64,000 nucleotides of DNA from BD2-11 sp965221785 (GCA_965221785.1 CBDCSR010000002.1:1-64000), one strand, 5' to 3'; positions 1-10,704 are shown, numbered from the stretch's first letter. Notes: generated by a model not told the origin, from the sequence alone. A program made the numbers and translations.

Positions 1-89
1 TCCGCACACCCGGGCAGCATTCCCGTGCACAAGCACCCCGATGTCGAATTCACACCTCTGGATCGGCAACGGGCTCCGCCGAACGGCAC

Positions 90-1025
90 TCAAATCCGGA
101 CTCCCGACAGGCGGCTCGAACGCCATACCGAATGGCCGTCGATGGTGCCTTTGGGACGGGCCGAACGGAGCAGCTCCCGCATCTCGACGAGGCGGCGAAG
201 GCATCCGTTGAGACCGCCCAGTTCCTCGACCGTCGCGTCGTCATTGCCCCGGATGGCGTTCTCGACCCGCGCGGCCTCGCGCCGGGCCGCGGCGATGGTC
301 CCGGGCGGATGCGCGGGACCTGGGGCCGTGTCCGAGTTGGTCCAGTTTCCGAGGATCGTCCGTGCTCTTACAAGCGGTCTCCGGGCGCACGCGACCCCGA
401 CGGCCTCGACCGACAAGCCATCCTCCCGCAGCGCCTCCCAGAGCCTCCGGTGCCGGTGCCGCCACGAGTGGAGCGCCGTCGAAGTGTCGTAGCCGGGATC
501 GGCGTGGACGAACACGGCGCGGCTGGAGTTCATCGCCACGGGCATCCCGCGCGGGAAGTAGCGCCGCGCGCCGCCAGCCGCGCCCCGGTAGACCCGGACG
601 GGCATCAGGGAGCGGTCGATGCCGAGCGCCTCGAACGCGCCCACCTTCTCCGGCTCGGTCGGGAGCCAGGGCAGGTCCGGATGCTCGATCACATAGTCCA
701 ACGAGAGCAGGCGGCGAACGACCACCTCGGTCGAGGTGATCCTGCGGTGCCGTATGTCCTCGGCACCGAGCGCCCGGTAGATGCCGCGCGCGCAGACCCG
801 GCAGACCTTCAGGCCCCGGACCGTCTCCTCGGTCAACAGCCTTCGCTCCGTCAGGGCCTGCACGAGGCGGAGCACTTTGAAGCGGCTGGCCCCGAGCCAG
901 TCCGACAGCTGCGCGCGGGTGAACACGCCGCCGTGCAAACTCGCCAGCGCGATCCACTCGGCCCGGTGGCCCGTCAGGCCGAAGGGCTCAAGCGCCCGTT
1001 CGCGTCCCTTCAGGTGGGCGATCAC
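90..1025 (-). CDS. Winged-helix-like protein of unknown function
   Basis: About 311 residues from a GTG at 1025, which has a purine-rich stretch (GGAAGAGGGG) just upstream. The open frame runs further upstream to 1646, but that part is Pro/Arg/Gly-rich and looks non-coding, so I chose the GTG. The N-terminal ~60 residues (TRAQLSDWL, then RLVQALTERRLL) resemble a winged helix-turn-helix of the kind that binds DNA in mobile-element proteins. The middle (RRITSTEVVVRRLLSLDYV) is matched closely by a broken second copy near 6.1-6.5 kb, so the family was duplicated in this island. I do not recognise a named family for the C-terminal half, which contains YFPRGMPVAM and a Trp/His/Arg-rich segment. 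The left neighbour lies outside the window. Confidence 0.6.
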   Translation of the reverse strand: MIAHLKGRERALEPFGLTGHRAEWIALASLHGGVFTRAQLSDWLGASRFKVLRLVQALTERRLLTEETVRGLKVCRVCARGIYRALGAEDIRHRRITSTEVVVRRLLSLDYVIEHPDLPWLPTEPEKVGAFEALGIDRSLMPVRVYRGAAGGARRYFPRGMPVAMNSSRAVFVHADPGYDTSTALHSWRHRHRRLWEALREDGLSVEAVGVACARRPLVRARTILGNWTNSDTAPGPAHPPGTIAAARREAARVENAIRGNDDATVEELGGLNGCLRRLVEMRELLRSARPKGTIDGHSVWRSSRLSGVRI

Positions 1026-2002
1026 CGTCGGTTCCCCTCTTCCGAGCCCTTTTGGCTCGGGGAACCGGTGCGAGTGGGAACGCACCGACACCGGGGGACG
1101 CTCCTCGGCGAGACCTCGAACTGCTTTGTCACGATCTCCGTGCGGTGGCGGGGCACCACCGCGAGCGCTCCGGGGGACCCGTTCAGACGGCCCTCGCAAA
1201 GCGCGAGAAGCGTCGGGATGGAAACCAGCGATGCCGGGACGTCCATTGACCCGCGAAGCCGGAGTGCCGACTGATCCCGCAAGCGCCCCCGCAGGAGGAC
1301 ATGGGGGATCAGTACCGCCGTGGGGTGGATCAGCTTGACTACGTGCTACTCCTCCGGTACTTCGCCTCGGTTGCTCGTGGTGTCCTTCACGCTTCGGTGA
1401 CTCCATACGGATTCCGTCCCCATCGGTTTCAATCCAGTCGTCGGGGACGAAGGCCGCCGAAGCCGATCCACGCCCCATGCCAAGGGTCCTCGGGAGCGGG
1501 ATCCCAAGGTCTGGATCGGAGACTTCATCACGAATGCCGTCGGGGAACGGCGCGGTGTCCCCGAAGGAAGTGCTCACGCGTGAGTTCAACTGCTGCTTCC
1601 GAGTCTGCATGCCCGAACGCTGAAAGGCTGCTTGCGAGGCCGTCAACCCTGCGGAAACGACCTAATGTCTCATAGCATCTCGGGATGTCTCGAAGCGCAT
1701 CCGGGCCATCGGATGCCGCCGCCAACGGGGCGGGAAAACACCCCCGCGCTACGTCGGCAGGTCGGTGCGGTCGTCAACCCGCCGACTCGGAGGCCAACCT
1801 GAACCGCCCGCTCCGTCACTTTGTCGTCCTCGACGCGGCGCTCTTCCTGTCCGAGCTTCTCCTTCGCGTTCTCACTGGGAACCACCCCCGCAACCTGATT
1901 GATCTGGACCAACACCGGTGGAATGGCGGAGGCAGTCGAACGTCGTCGCTCCCGCAGCCGCAAGGAACCTTGCGATCGTCGCGGGATCTTGCCGCGTGTC
2001 TG
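1026..2002. other. Long intergenic stretch, no supported gene
   Basis: Nearly 1 kb between the winged-helix gene and the STAND gene. Several open frames cross it on both strands, but none has convincing composition, a ribosome binding site or a recognisable domain. Just upstream of the winged-helix gene there is an inverted repeat, CCGAGCC-AAAA-GGGCTCGG, at about 1042-1060, which could be a hairpin in its leader. Confidence 0.4.
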
Positions 2003-5000
2003 TCAAGCGATTCCTGTTGCAGAGTCCAATACTCGGTAAGCGGCATCCCGAACATTGCCGTCCTGGTCACCCTTCATGAGAGCTGCCGTCGAAGCGGTTT
2101 CCCCGGGGTCCATCCCGGGATGGACGATTACAGAACGGACCACGAAGGCCCTGAAAGCGGCATCAGCATCGTTGCGCAGAGCGCTCAGTGTGTCCAACTC
2201 AGCAGCCGAATACGGGACTCTCACATCAAGCAGTCTGCCGCTGAGGCGCACGGGGAACCGCTTGGCGGCGATCATGTCGACAAGCTCTTTTCGCTGATCA
2301 GGTGATTCAACTGCGCATGCAATCAAACAGTCAACGGCCGCATCGGCGACATCGCGCCTAACATCCGCAGCCAGTTCCGCGAGTTGGTGAAGGTCGAGAT
2401 GGTCAACCTGGAACAACGTCCGGAGTAGGGCCTCTCTCGGGCTGTCGGGCACTAACCCACCTCCGACAGGATAAGGGTCCTCGTGTTCAAGCCAGTGGTC
2501 CATCGCTCGCTTGAGAAGTGGCACCATCCAGGCGTCCGACGCGTTTCCGAGGGACTGGCACCATCGTGCCGCGGACCCGGCTGCCTTAACACCGGAATCA
2601 AACAAGCCCTTCTCCAATACGCGTAGGTGAGCGCGAACCGGGGTCAAACCGTCTTCCCTTAGGAGATCGAAGAGATGATGAAGTCCCTCAACCGGCCGGC
2701 CTTCGAGTCTGTGCAAGACGAGTGCCCGACCCCTATTACCGGGAAGGGCTATCGCCAACGCCGCTCCCAATAGCAGAGCATCCCCCTTTCCCTCTCCAAG
2801 AATGCGCTCGCAAACGGGGACACGCTGGACCTCGTCCAGCCGAGCGTGCAACAGTTGGCCAGCGAGCCGGTTCACCCAGCCCGACGGATGATGGACCAGC
2901 ATTTCGAGGCGGCCATCGTCGATTCGGAGGTCAACGGCACGCTCCCAATGGACTTCCGGCGCATCCACGGCCGGGAAGATATCGAAGGCGGAAGCGGCGT
3001 TTTCCTCGACTACCAGGGCTCCGATGGCGTCAACAGCAAATCGTGCTTCTGCGGCCAGTCTCTCCGCAGGAAGATCGAACACTGACGCCGCGGCACGGAA
3101 GAGGGCGTGCACTTCCGCCAACTGCGCGCCATCGGACGAAAAGGCCTTGTTGATGTCGGGGAGTGTTGAGCCCCTCATGCCTGACATGCGCTGGAACGCC
3201 GAGAGGAACTTCAGGCCCGTTTCGGGCAGGGGTTCGGGAGGCTCTCTGAGAAACGCGGCCGATACGACATCGCTCAAGACGGATGCCATCCGTCGCGTAT
3301 TCGCAGAAATGGCCGCAAAGTCGATTGACGTGAACTGTCGGTCCCATCGCGAATGTCGCACGGCGTCTTGGCGGCCTAGTTCATGAAGTAACGCGTGGAA
3401 GCGCAAGACGAAATGGTCGCCCTGCGTATCGTTAACCACGGCGATGAATCGGTCTTGATAGCGAGCATCCTTGCCCGGGAGTAGACATCTCAGCGCACCC
3501 ATCAGGAACTCTTCGAAGATGTCTCGTTCGGAGAGTGGTCCGATGACTGAGTGCCTCTTGACAAAGAATTCGGGGTCACGACTTCGCATTACGAAATGGT
3601 GGAATGCGTCCTCCAGCGCCCCGTGGTCCAGATTGCGCGGAAAGTGGCTGCAGAGCACTGCCCAACCAACGAGACGCGACCACTCGGCCGGCGACGTCAG
3701 GAGACGGGATGCCATCTGCTCTGCCTCCGGCAGGCGGCCCAGGTCGTTCCGCGTCAGGCAGAGCCCGGCACTGTACGCTTTCTGACGGTCTGCCGATTGG
3801 GCGAGAGCGAATAGGCGTTCGAGAAATGACCTGCGTTGCGCGGACGAAAGCGAGGTTTCTGGTCGTGCAAGGATCCGCAGAAGCCGGTTCTGCATGTCCG
3901 GGTTGGTTTCAACCGCTTCGGTTTCGGCCGTGAGCATCTCCGCCAACGTCGTGGCCAATGGCGTCTGAGTGGCGAAGTCGAGGATTTCTTCTGAATCCGG
4001 ATTCGAGAGCTCATGCCGTATCAGCGTGCGCGCCCGCTCTAGGTCCATATCGGCCAGATGCCGGGCGGCCGCGAACTCCCCGCAGGTCTTGTGGACAAAA
4101 GCGAGCAGATCCGAATTTGGGTGGGAGAGGCGTTCCACGAGACCAGCCTCCTCCCAATACTTGATTGATTGCTGAACGTCGGAACGGGCTTGGAGGTGCG
4201 TCGTCTCCACTGCGGCGCTCAAGTTCTTGGCGCAGCGGCGCTCCACTTCATCCGAGGCCAGAAGTGGTGAAGCGACAACCTGCCACCCTAGCTCGTTCAA
4301 GACGGCGTCGCGTATTGCTCTGGTCGGAACGGCAGGGGTTTCCTTTCTGGGTGACGGCAAGTCGTCGATCAGCTTGAAGATTCGGGCGTAGAGTTCCGAC
4401 TTGCTCCGGCCGGGATGCTGCCACCTCAGGAACAGAGATGCTCCGAGGGCCAACAACAGCGGTGTGCGTGCCAAGGTCCGCGCTGAATCGTTTTCTCTCA
4501 GATAAGCCTGCACGCGGTCGCGCAGGTGATCATCGCCAGCGACTTCGTTTCCGGGGGCAGCACGGCAGAGAATCTCCAGGTGCTTTGGTACGTCCTTCGC
4601 AGGAAGCGGTACTAGATCGTAGTGGCGCCAATCCCGGAGTTCGCTCGTGCTGTAACCGATCGGTCGCGTCGTGACGACTACCCGGTAGGAAGGATGGGAT
4701 TCGGCAATGCTCCGTAGGCCCGACGCGATGATTGACTGACGGTCGCCGCATTCGTCGAGCCCGTCGCAAAGAATGACTAGTTCCGAGAGCGACGCCGCGC
4801 GCAGTTGCTCCGGCGAGATTCCGCTGGCGTCGAGGCCAAGTGCGAAGATACCTTCCTCGACGGTACACCCACTCCGATCCATTCGCCTCGCCAAGTCCCG
4901 CAAACGGACCCGAAGACTGACGAAAGAGTCCCTCGCGAACTCGCGCGCTAGGACGGCAAGCAACAGCGATTTTCCGCTGCCGGGTCCGCCGACGACTACG

Positions 5001-5968
5001 CAGAGCCCGCGGAATGTGCCTATCGTTCTTGCGTCGATTTCGTCGTTGGACTTCCGATTCGACTCCTCGCCTATCGCTTGGTACGCCGCCAGTGCTTCCG
5101 CAACCGAGGATGCCGCCTCGACAGGCTCGTCACGGACGACTGCTTTGAGAGGGAGCCATGCTCGGTCGGTGGGCAACGGGGCTGGCACTCCCAGGATCTC
5201 GAAGTGTTGCGTTCGAGTCATTGTCCAACCGATGATCGAGGCACTGATCGCCACAGGTGCGTCATTCGATGGCCTCGACAGTTCTATTTGGGATGTCCGC
5301 AAGAGCGAGAGGAGATGCCTCATCTTCCTACGGCCCCTCGTAGATATTGCGGACAGTGCGTCCCGGTAGAGGGCGTTCCAAGCCGGTATGACTTGATGAG
5401 CGTGAGCACAGACATGCCCGAGTTCCGAACGTGCCAACGCAACCGCGTCGCCATCGTCCATTAGGGCCGAAACGGTCCTTATGCGTATGCGCGAGCAGAC
5501 CTTAGCGGAGTCGTATCCCTTGTCCGCAAGGAAACGTGCCAGCTTGGTCTGCTCCGCCGACGGGTGATCGCTGCGCTCATCGCCGAGCCGACGCAATGCG
5601 CGCGCATAGCGATTTCTGACTGGCAGGCTGGACTGCGGGCACACGGCCAAAATGCCGTATTCGCAGCGCTCGGACTCGATCCCCTCGCAGAGCGAGTCGA
5701 GCGCCGACCAGAATCGCCCTGACGCCCTGAGTCCCTTTCGCGCTTGTACTTCGACAGTGCTATCGTCGGCAAGCGTCAATGAGATGTCATCGCCTGGACC
5801 GGCGGTCTCAAAGGACACGGAGATAGGAGGTGACGCCGTCCAACTGTCGGTCCAATGGATGGGTGTTCCGCGTAGCGCGTGTACATAGGCAATAGCGCCA
5901 AGCGCGGCTTGGAAGTCGAACCCACCAGCGGCTGCCGCGCCGCCGGATGTGCTTGATGACGCGGTCAT
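2003..5968 (-). CDS. Avs-like STAND NTPase with N-terminal Cap4/DUF4297-type nuclease domain
   Basis: A 1,321-residue protein. Residues ~15-190 look like a PD-(D/E)xK nuclease of the Cap4/DUF4297 type: GGFDFQAAL near the N-terminus, then DDISLTLADDS and EVQARKG, matching the D...ExQxK pattern except that the usual Lys position is Arg followed by Lys. Residues ~315-560 are a STAND-type NTPase with Walker A GGPGSGKS (327-334), Walker B LVILCDGLDECG (397-408) and a sensor-like VVVTTRP. The remaining ~700 residues are alpha-helical, HEAT/TPR-like, the usual place for target recognition. Proteins of this architecture (Avs, bacterial NLR-like) recognise phage proteins and then cut DNA. It lies beside a type I restriction operon, which fits a defence role. 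By eye it is less GC-rich than its neighbours, suggesting transfer. The target is unknown. Confidence 0.8.
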   Translation of the reverse strand: MTASSSTSGGAAAAGGFDFQAALGAIAYVHALRGTPIHWTDSWTASPPISVSFETAGPGDDISLTLADDSTVEVQARKGLRASGRFWSALDSLCEGIESERCEYGILAVCPQSSLPVRNRYARALRRLGDERSDHPSAEQTKLARFLADKGYDSAKVCSRIRIRTVSALMDDGDAVALARSELGHVCAHAHQVIPAWNALYRDALSAISTRGRRKMRHLLSLLRTSQIELSRPSNDAPVAISASIIGWTMTRTQHFEILGVPAPLPTDRAWLPLKAVVRDEPVEAASSVAEALAAYQAIGEESNRKSNDEIDARTIGTFRGLCVVVGGPGSGKSLLLAVLAREFARDSFVSLRVRLRDLARRMDRSGCTVEEGIFALGLDASGISPEQLRAASLSELVILCDGLDECGDRQSIIASGLRSIAESHPSYRVVVTTRPIGYSTSELRDWRHYDLVPLPAKDVPKHLEILCRAAPGNEVAGDDHLRDRVQAYLRENDSARTLARTPLLLALGASLFLRWQHPGRSKSELYARIFKLIDDLPSPRKETPAVPTRAIRDAVLNELGWQVVASPLLASDEVERRCAKNLSAAVETTHLQARSDVQQSIKYWEEAGLVERLSHPNSDLLAFVHKTCGEFAAARHLADMDLERARTLIRHELSNPDSEEILDFATQTPLATTLAEMLTAETEAVETNPDMQNRLLRILARPETSLSSAQRRSFLERLFALAQSADRQKAYSAGLCLTRNDLGRLPEAEQMASRLLTSPAEWSRLVGWAVLCSHFPRNLDHGALEDAFHHFVMRSRDPEFFVKRHSVIGPLSERDIFEEFLMGALRCLLPGKDARYQDRFIAVVNDTQGDHFVLRFHALLHELGRQDAVRHSRWDRQFTSIDFAAISANTRRMASVLSDVVSAAFLREPPEPLPETGLKFLSAFQRMSGMRGSTLPDINKAFSSDGAQLAEVHALFRAAASVFDLPAERLAAEARFAVDAIGALVVEENAASAFDIFPAVDAPEVHWERAVDLRIDDGRLEMLVHHPSGWVNRLAGQLLHARLDEVQRVPVCERILGEGKGDALLLGAALAIALPGNRGRALVLHRLEGRPVEGLHHLFDLLREDGLTPVRAHLRVLEKGLFDSGVKAAGSAARWCQSLGNASDAWMVPLLKRAMDHWLEHEDPYPVGGGLVPDSPREALLRTLFQVDHLDLHQLAELAADVRRDVADAAVDCLIACAVESPDQRKELVDMIAAKRFPVRLSGRLLDVRVPYSAAELDTLSALRNDADAAFRAFVVRSVIVHPGMDPGETASTAALMKGDQDGNVRDAAYRVLDSATGIA

Positions 5969-6049
5969 GGATCCGGCTCTGGACCAGCGGCGATGGGCTC
6001 GGCGGTACTTGGGGACACCGCTCCCCGGGTCGGCGGGTCACAGGGTTTG

Positions 6050-6507
6050 ATGCGCTGGAGCAGGACCCGGTGCTGGATCTGGAGCTTCTTGAGAGCGGCG
6101 ACCTTCTCCGACTCGGTCGGGAACCATCGCGGGTGGGGATGATCGAGCATGTAGTTGAGCGAAAGCAGACGCCGCATCAGCACTTTCGTAGAGGTGATCC
6201 GGCGGCGGCGGAAGTCCCCGGTGCTGAGCGCCCGGCAGGTCTCCGCGCCGATGGATTCGGCACACGCAGCCGATCCCGGCGATCCCGAGTGGGGTTCTCG
6301 TCGATGGCACCGCCCCAGCGCGACGAGGGCGCACGAATAGCGCGGCGCACTTTCTCGTGGCGGCAGGCCAGAAAACTCGTCAATTGCGCCCGAGTGAAGA
6401 CGGCCTTCCCAGAGGCAGACCCGACGATCCACTCGGCCCGGCGTTCGGTCCAGCCGAAGGCCTTCGGCGGTTGCTCGGGTGTCAGGTCCCTTGGGATGGG
6501 CGATCAA
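6050..6507 (-). pseudogene. Frameshifted, truncated paralogue of the 90-1025 gene
   Basis: Two pieces in different frames match the winged-helix protein at 90-1025. One reads AEWIVGSASGKAVFTRAQL then ACRHEKVRRAIRA; the other reads FRRRRITSTKVLMRRLLSL then WFPTESEKVAALKKLQI. The order and spacing are the same as in the intact gene, but the frame changes between them and similarity stops at about 6050, where the region upstream of the STAND gene begins. It is therefore a dead or dying copy. The start would be a TTG giving IAHPKG, matching the VIAHLKG start of the intact gene, which supports the start chosen there. Confidence 0.7.
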
Positions 6508-7092
6508 AGCGGTCGCCCGTGGCCGAACGGCGGGCTGTGCATGAGGGCTCCTTTCTCGCTTCCGTCTTCCCGGCCCTGAAGTCAGGACACCGAGTTGACG
6601 GCCGTGGGATCTCGCTACCGGTTGAAATCAGGGGTGCGCCGTGCGTCGCGTCAATTGGGCATGCGGCGGGGTGTCCTCCCGATTCAGCGTGGTCCGGTGG
6701 AGGATCGGCCTCCGGCAATACCTCGCCCATCGCCTCGAAGAGCCCGAGGCACGGGCTTTGGTCGCGGCTGGGAAGTCCGCTTCCTACGGCTTAGGGAAGA
6801 CCCAGACGCGATCCGGTCTGGATCCTTATCGACTTCACCGCTTCGTCTTCTTGATTCCGATGCCGAGGGGTGCGCGCATCCTCTCGTAGAGCAGGCACAG
6901 ATGCTCGGCAATCCGGCGATACAGCCGGTCCACAGTTCCCCAGAGGCAGGGCCGGGTTCGCGGGGTCGGCGCCCGGCCTATCGAGGTGAACGGGGGTAGT
7001 CCAACGTCGTTGAGGTATACGGCGGCGGGACACATGCCTTATTCTATCCTGCGGCTCCGGCTCGCGGAGTCGCCCCAGAACGATGGAGAACG
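6508..7092. other. Intergenic region between relic and restriction operon
   Basis: No well supported gene. A minus-strand frame at 6835-7035 (66 codons from ATG, Arg-rich with VDRLYRRIAEHLCLLYERM) has somewhat protein-like composition and may be a fragment of something larger, but it lacks a clear ribosome binding site. The promoter of the hsd operon must lie here; I see no convincing consensus boxes. Confidence 0.3.
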
Positions 7093-8661
7093 ATGACGGC
7101 GAAGAAAGCGACAGGCAGGGAATCCGACGGCGGCGCGACGACCGGCTACGAGTCCGAGTTGTGGGCGATGGCCGACGCGCTTCGCGGCTCGATGGACGCG
7201 GCCGAGTACAAGCACGTCGTGCTCGGCCTCATCTTCCTGAAGTACATCTCCGACGCCTTCGAGGAGCGCCGTGAGGCGGTGCTCGGCGAATGGGGCGAGG
7301 AGGCCGCCGAGGACCGCGACGAGTACATCGCCGAGAACATCTTCTGGGTGCCGCGGGAAGCCCGCTGGGCCAAGCTCAAGGCCGAGGCGCGGCAGCCGAC
7401 CGTCGGGCAGACCGTGGACCGGGCCATGACCGCGATCGAGCGTGACAACCCGGCTCTGAAGGAGGTGCTCCCCAAGGACTACGCGCGTCCCGCGCTGGAC
7501 AAGCAGCGTCTCGGCCAGCTGATCGACATGGTCGGAAACATCCGCGTCGGGGACGCCGAATCCCGCTCGAAGGACGTGCTGGGCCGGGTCTACGAGTATT
7601 TCCTCTCGCAGTTCGCCGATGCCGAGGGCAAGCGTGGCGGAGAGTTCTACACCCCGCGCTGCGTCGTCAGGCTGCTGGTCGAGATGATCGAGCCCTACCG
7701 GGGGCGGGTGTACGATCCCTGCTGCGGCTCCTCCGGCATGTTCGTGCAGTCAGTCGAGTTCATCCGCGCCCACGCCACCGGCAACGCCAACGGCGGGAGA
7801 GCGCGCGGCGACATCTCGATCTACGGCCAGGAGTCGAACTACACGACGTGGCGGCTCGCGAGGATGAACCTCGCGATCCGGGGGATCGGGGGGCAGATCG
7901 CCCACGGCGACAGCTTCCACAACGACCGCCACCCGGACCTGAAGGCAGACTTCATCCTCGCCAATCCCCCGTTCAACGTCTCGGACTGGGGGGCCGAGCG
8001 GCTGGCGTCCGACAAGCGCTGGCGCTACGGCGTCCCCCCGAAGGGCAACGCGAACTTCGCTTGGGTGCAGCACATGGTCCACCACCTCGCGCCGAGGGGC
8101 ATTGCGGGGTTCGTGCTGGCCAACGGTTCGATGTCGTCGAGTCAGTCCGGGGAGGGCGAGATCCGGACGAAGCTGATCGAAGCCGAACTCGTGGACTGCA
8201 TGGTGGCCTTGCCCGGCCAGCTATTCTACTCGACTCAGATTCCGGCGTGTCTGTGGTTTCTGGTACGCCGACGCGGGCGGCGGGGCGAGATCCTGTTCAT
8301 CGACGCGAGGAAGCTCGGACGGATGGTGGACCGAACCCACCGCGAACTGACCGGCGAGGACATCGCCCAGATCGCGGACATCTACCATGCTTGGCGGGCC
8401 AACGAGGAGGGGAGCGGCTATGCCGACGTTCCCGGCTTCTGCAAGAGCGCCGCGCTGGACGAGGTCCGCAAGCACGGCCACGTCTTGACGCCGGGCCGGT
8501 ACGTGGGTGTGGAGCCGCAGGAGGACGACGGAGAACCCTTCGAGGACAAGATGACGCGGCTGGTCGCCGATCTTCGCGGGCAACAGGCCGAAGGTGCCCG
8601 GCTCGACGCCGCGATCAGGGAGAACCTTGCGGCGCTGGGATTCGGGGGCCGGGAGGCATGA
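7093..8661 (+). CDS. hsdM: Type I restriction-modification DNA methyltransferase subunit HsdM
   Basis: 522 residues, a typical length for HsdM. Residues ~20-150 are the HsdM N-terminal helical domain (ELWAMADALRGSMDAAEYK, then LIFLKYISDAF). The N6-adenine methyltransferase core follows: TPRCVVRLLVEMI, the SAM-binding motif DPCCGSSGMF (208-217) and the catalytic NPPF (291-294). It methylates adenine in the site chosen by HsdS and is the core of the modification complex. Start: an ATG with GGAGAACG directly upstream; a second ATG at 7083 is in another frame. The stop codon overlaps the next start as ATGA, so the operon is translationally coupled. Confidence 0.97.
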   Translation: MTAKKATGRESDGGATTGYESELWAMADALRGSMDAAEYKHVVLGLIFLKYISDAFEERREAVLGEWGEEAAEDRDEYIAENIFWVPREARWAKLKAEARQPTVGQTVDRAMTAIERDNPALKEVLPKDYARPALDKQRLGQLIDMVGNIRVGDAESRSKDVLGRVYEYFLSQFADAEGKRGGEFYTPRCVVRLLVEMIEPYRGRVYDPCCGSSGMFVQSVEFIRAHATGNANGGRARGDISIYGQESNYTTWRLARMNLAIRGIGGQIAHGDSFHNDRHPDLKADFILANPPFNVSDWGAERLASDKRWRYGVPPKGNANFAWVQHMVHHLAPRGIAGFVLANGSMSSSQSGEGEIRTKLIEAELVDCMVALPGQLFYSTQIPACLWFLVRRRGRRGEILFIDARKLGRMVDRTHRELTGEDIAQIADIYHAWRANEEGSGYADVPGFCKSAALDEVRKHGHVLTPGRYVGVEPQEDDGEPFEDKMTRLVADLRGQQAEGARLDAAIRENLAALGFGGREA

Positions 8662-9071
8662 GCAATTCGGACGGACGGCGCTGGCAGCAGCGGCTCGACA
8701 CTTTCGGAACGGCGCTCGCGCAACTCACGAGTGCCTGTGACCGGGAATGGTACGACTACTTGGAGCTGGCCGGACTGATCAAGACCTTCGAGTTCAGTTT
8801 CGAGCTGTCTTGGAAGGTGCTCAAGGATCTTCTCTTCTACGAAGGCCATGACGTGAAGGTCCCGCGCGCGGTGATCCGCAAGAGCTTCGAAGTGGACTAC
8901 ATCGACGAGAGCGACTGCGAGACCCTGCTCGACGCGCTGGACAAGCGCAATCTCTTGAGCCATGCCTACGTGCTCGATGTGGCTGAGGAAGCGGAGACGC
9001 TGATCAAGGAGCGCTACCACCCCGTCCTACTTCGACTCTATCAGACTCTGGACGCTAAGCGAACGCCATGA
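8658..9071 (+). CDS. HEPN toxin-like protein (HI0074 / nucleotidyltransferase substrate-binding family)
   Basis: 137 residues, helical, with the family features FEFSFELSWKVLKD (about 45-58) and the HEPN R-x4-H motif as RNLLSH (Arg97, His102). HEPN proteins of this family pair with minimal nucleotidyltransferases (MNT). In the studied HepT/MntA pairs the HEPN protein is an RNA-cleaving toxin that the MNT partner inactivates by adding AMP. Here the gene overlaps hsdM by ATGA and overlaps the next gene, which begins with an MNT domain, by ATGA. The toxin is thus embedded in the restriction operon rather than standing apart. The R-x4-H pair is intact, so it could be active. Role inferred from family and context. 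Confidence 0.88.
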   Translation: MSNSDGRRWQQRLDTFGTALAQLTSACDREWYDYLELAGLIKTFEFSFELSWKVLKDLLFYEGHDVKVPRAVIRKSFEVDYIDESDCETLLDALDKRNLLSHAYVLDVAEEAETLIKERYHPVLLRLYQTLDAKRTP

Positions 9072-10704
9072 CGGATGGGCTCAAGGACGCGCACCGCGAG
9101 GCGATCATCGCCGTGATCGCGGCCAACGACCGTGTGGAACGAGCCGTCCTGTTTGGATCCAGGGCAACCGGGACGAACACCACAACCTCCGACGTGGACA
9201 TCGCGCTTTTCGGCGACCGGCTGACGCTGACGGATCAGGCCCGTCTCGCCGCAGCGGTCGAAGAGATCCCGATGGCTCAGTCGGTCGATCTGCTCTTGTA
9301 CGACTCGGTGCGAGATCGGACGCTACGGGAGCACATCCAGTCGGACGGGATCGATTGGTACGCGCGCCCGACAACTAGCCGCAGCAATCGCAGCGAGTCG
9401 CCGTCCGACACGAGGGATCGGCCAACCCCCCAGGATTGGCCAGCAATGCCGTTCACCGAAGCGTTCCTTATCAATCCATCAGTACCTATCGGGCGAGGCA
9501 TCTCCACTCCCTTCGTAAACATGGCCGCAGTCGAACCAAGTCTTCGTACCGTAAGCACTACTAGGGTCAGGGAGTTCCGAGGCGGTGGTTCCAAGTTTCA
9601 GGACGGCGACACGCTATTCGCTCGAATCACGCCGTGCTTGGAGAACGGCAAGATCGCGCGTTACCGAGCCGATTCCGAATTGGAGGTCGGACACGGATCC
9701 ACGGAGTTCATCGTCGTTCGAGGCCGTTCGGACGTCACCGATAACGACTTCGCGTTCTACGTAGCGCTGTCGGATCTGGTTCGGGACTATGCGATAAGCC
9801 AGATGGTGGGAACGTCTGGACGCCAACGGGTGCCTACCGGGTCGCTTGAGTACTTGGATGTCCCCGTCCCTCCCCTCCGGGAGCAACGCGCCATCGCTCA
9901 CGTCCTCGGGACGTTGGACGACAAGATCGAGTTGATCCGGCGGATGAACGAGACTCTGGAGGCGATGGCGCGGGCGTTGTTCAAGTCCTGGTTCGTCGAT
10001 TTCGATCCGGTCCGAGCCAAGATGGAGGGCCGGGACACGGGCTTGCCGCGAGACATCGCAGACCTGTTTCCCGACCGGCTGGTGGATTCCGAGATGGGCG
10101 AGATACCGGTGGGGTGGGAGGTCGCAAGCCTCGGCGATGTGGCGGCCTTACGACGGCGAGGAATCGATCCGGCAAGCGTGGCAGACGATACTCCCTACAT
10201 CGGGTTGGCCGACATGCCCCGTGGATCGATCGCCCTAGCAAACTGGGGTGAGGCCGGGAGCGTCTTCAGCAGGAAGTCCGCGTTCGAGGCAGGGGACATC
10301 CTGTTTGGCAAGCTCAGGCCCTACTTCCACAAGGTGGGCATCGCGCCAGTAGATGGCCTCTGCTCCACAGATATTGTTGTGCTTGGCGCGCGGAAGCCGA
10401 AGTGGTCCGCATTCGTACTAGCCTGCGTCTCGTCGTCTGCGTTCGTTGCCCACACAAGCCAAACCGCGACCGGGACGAAGATGCCTAGAACCAGTTGGAA
10501 GGCCATGAACAGGTACGAACTGTGTCGGCCGACTGGTGGCGTGGCTTCCGAGTTCCAGCGACTCGTTGCGCCGATCCTGCGGCGGATCGTAGGGAACATC
10601 CACGAATCCCGAACTCTCGCCGCGCTCCGCGACACCCTCCTTCCCAAGCTTATCTCCGGCGAGATTCGCGTACCCGATGCCGAGCGCTTCGCCGCGCCCG
10701 TGAC

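Noticed and set aside
1022..1646. N-terminal extension of the winged-helix protein
   Set aside because: Composition (Pro/Arg/Gly) and the matching VIAHLKG/IAHPKG starts of the two paralogues place the start at 1025.
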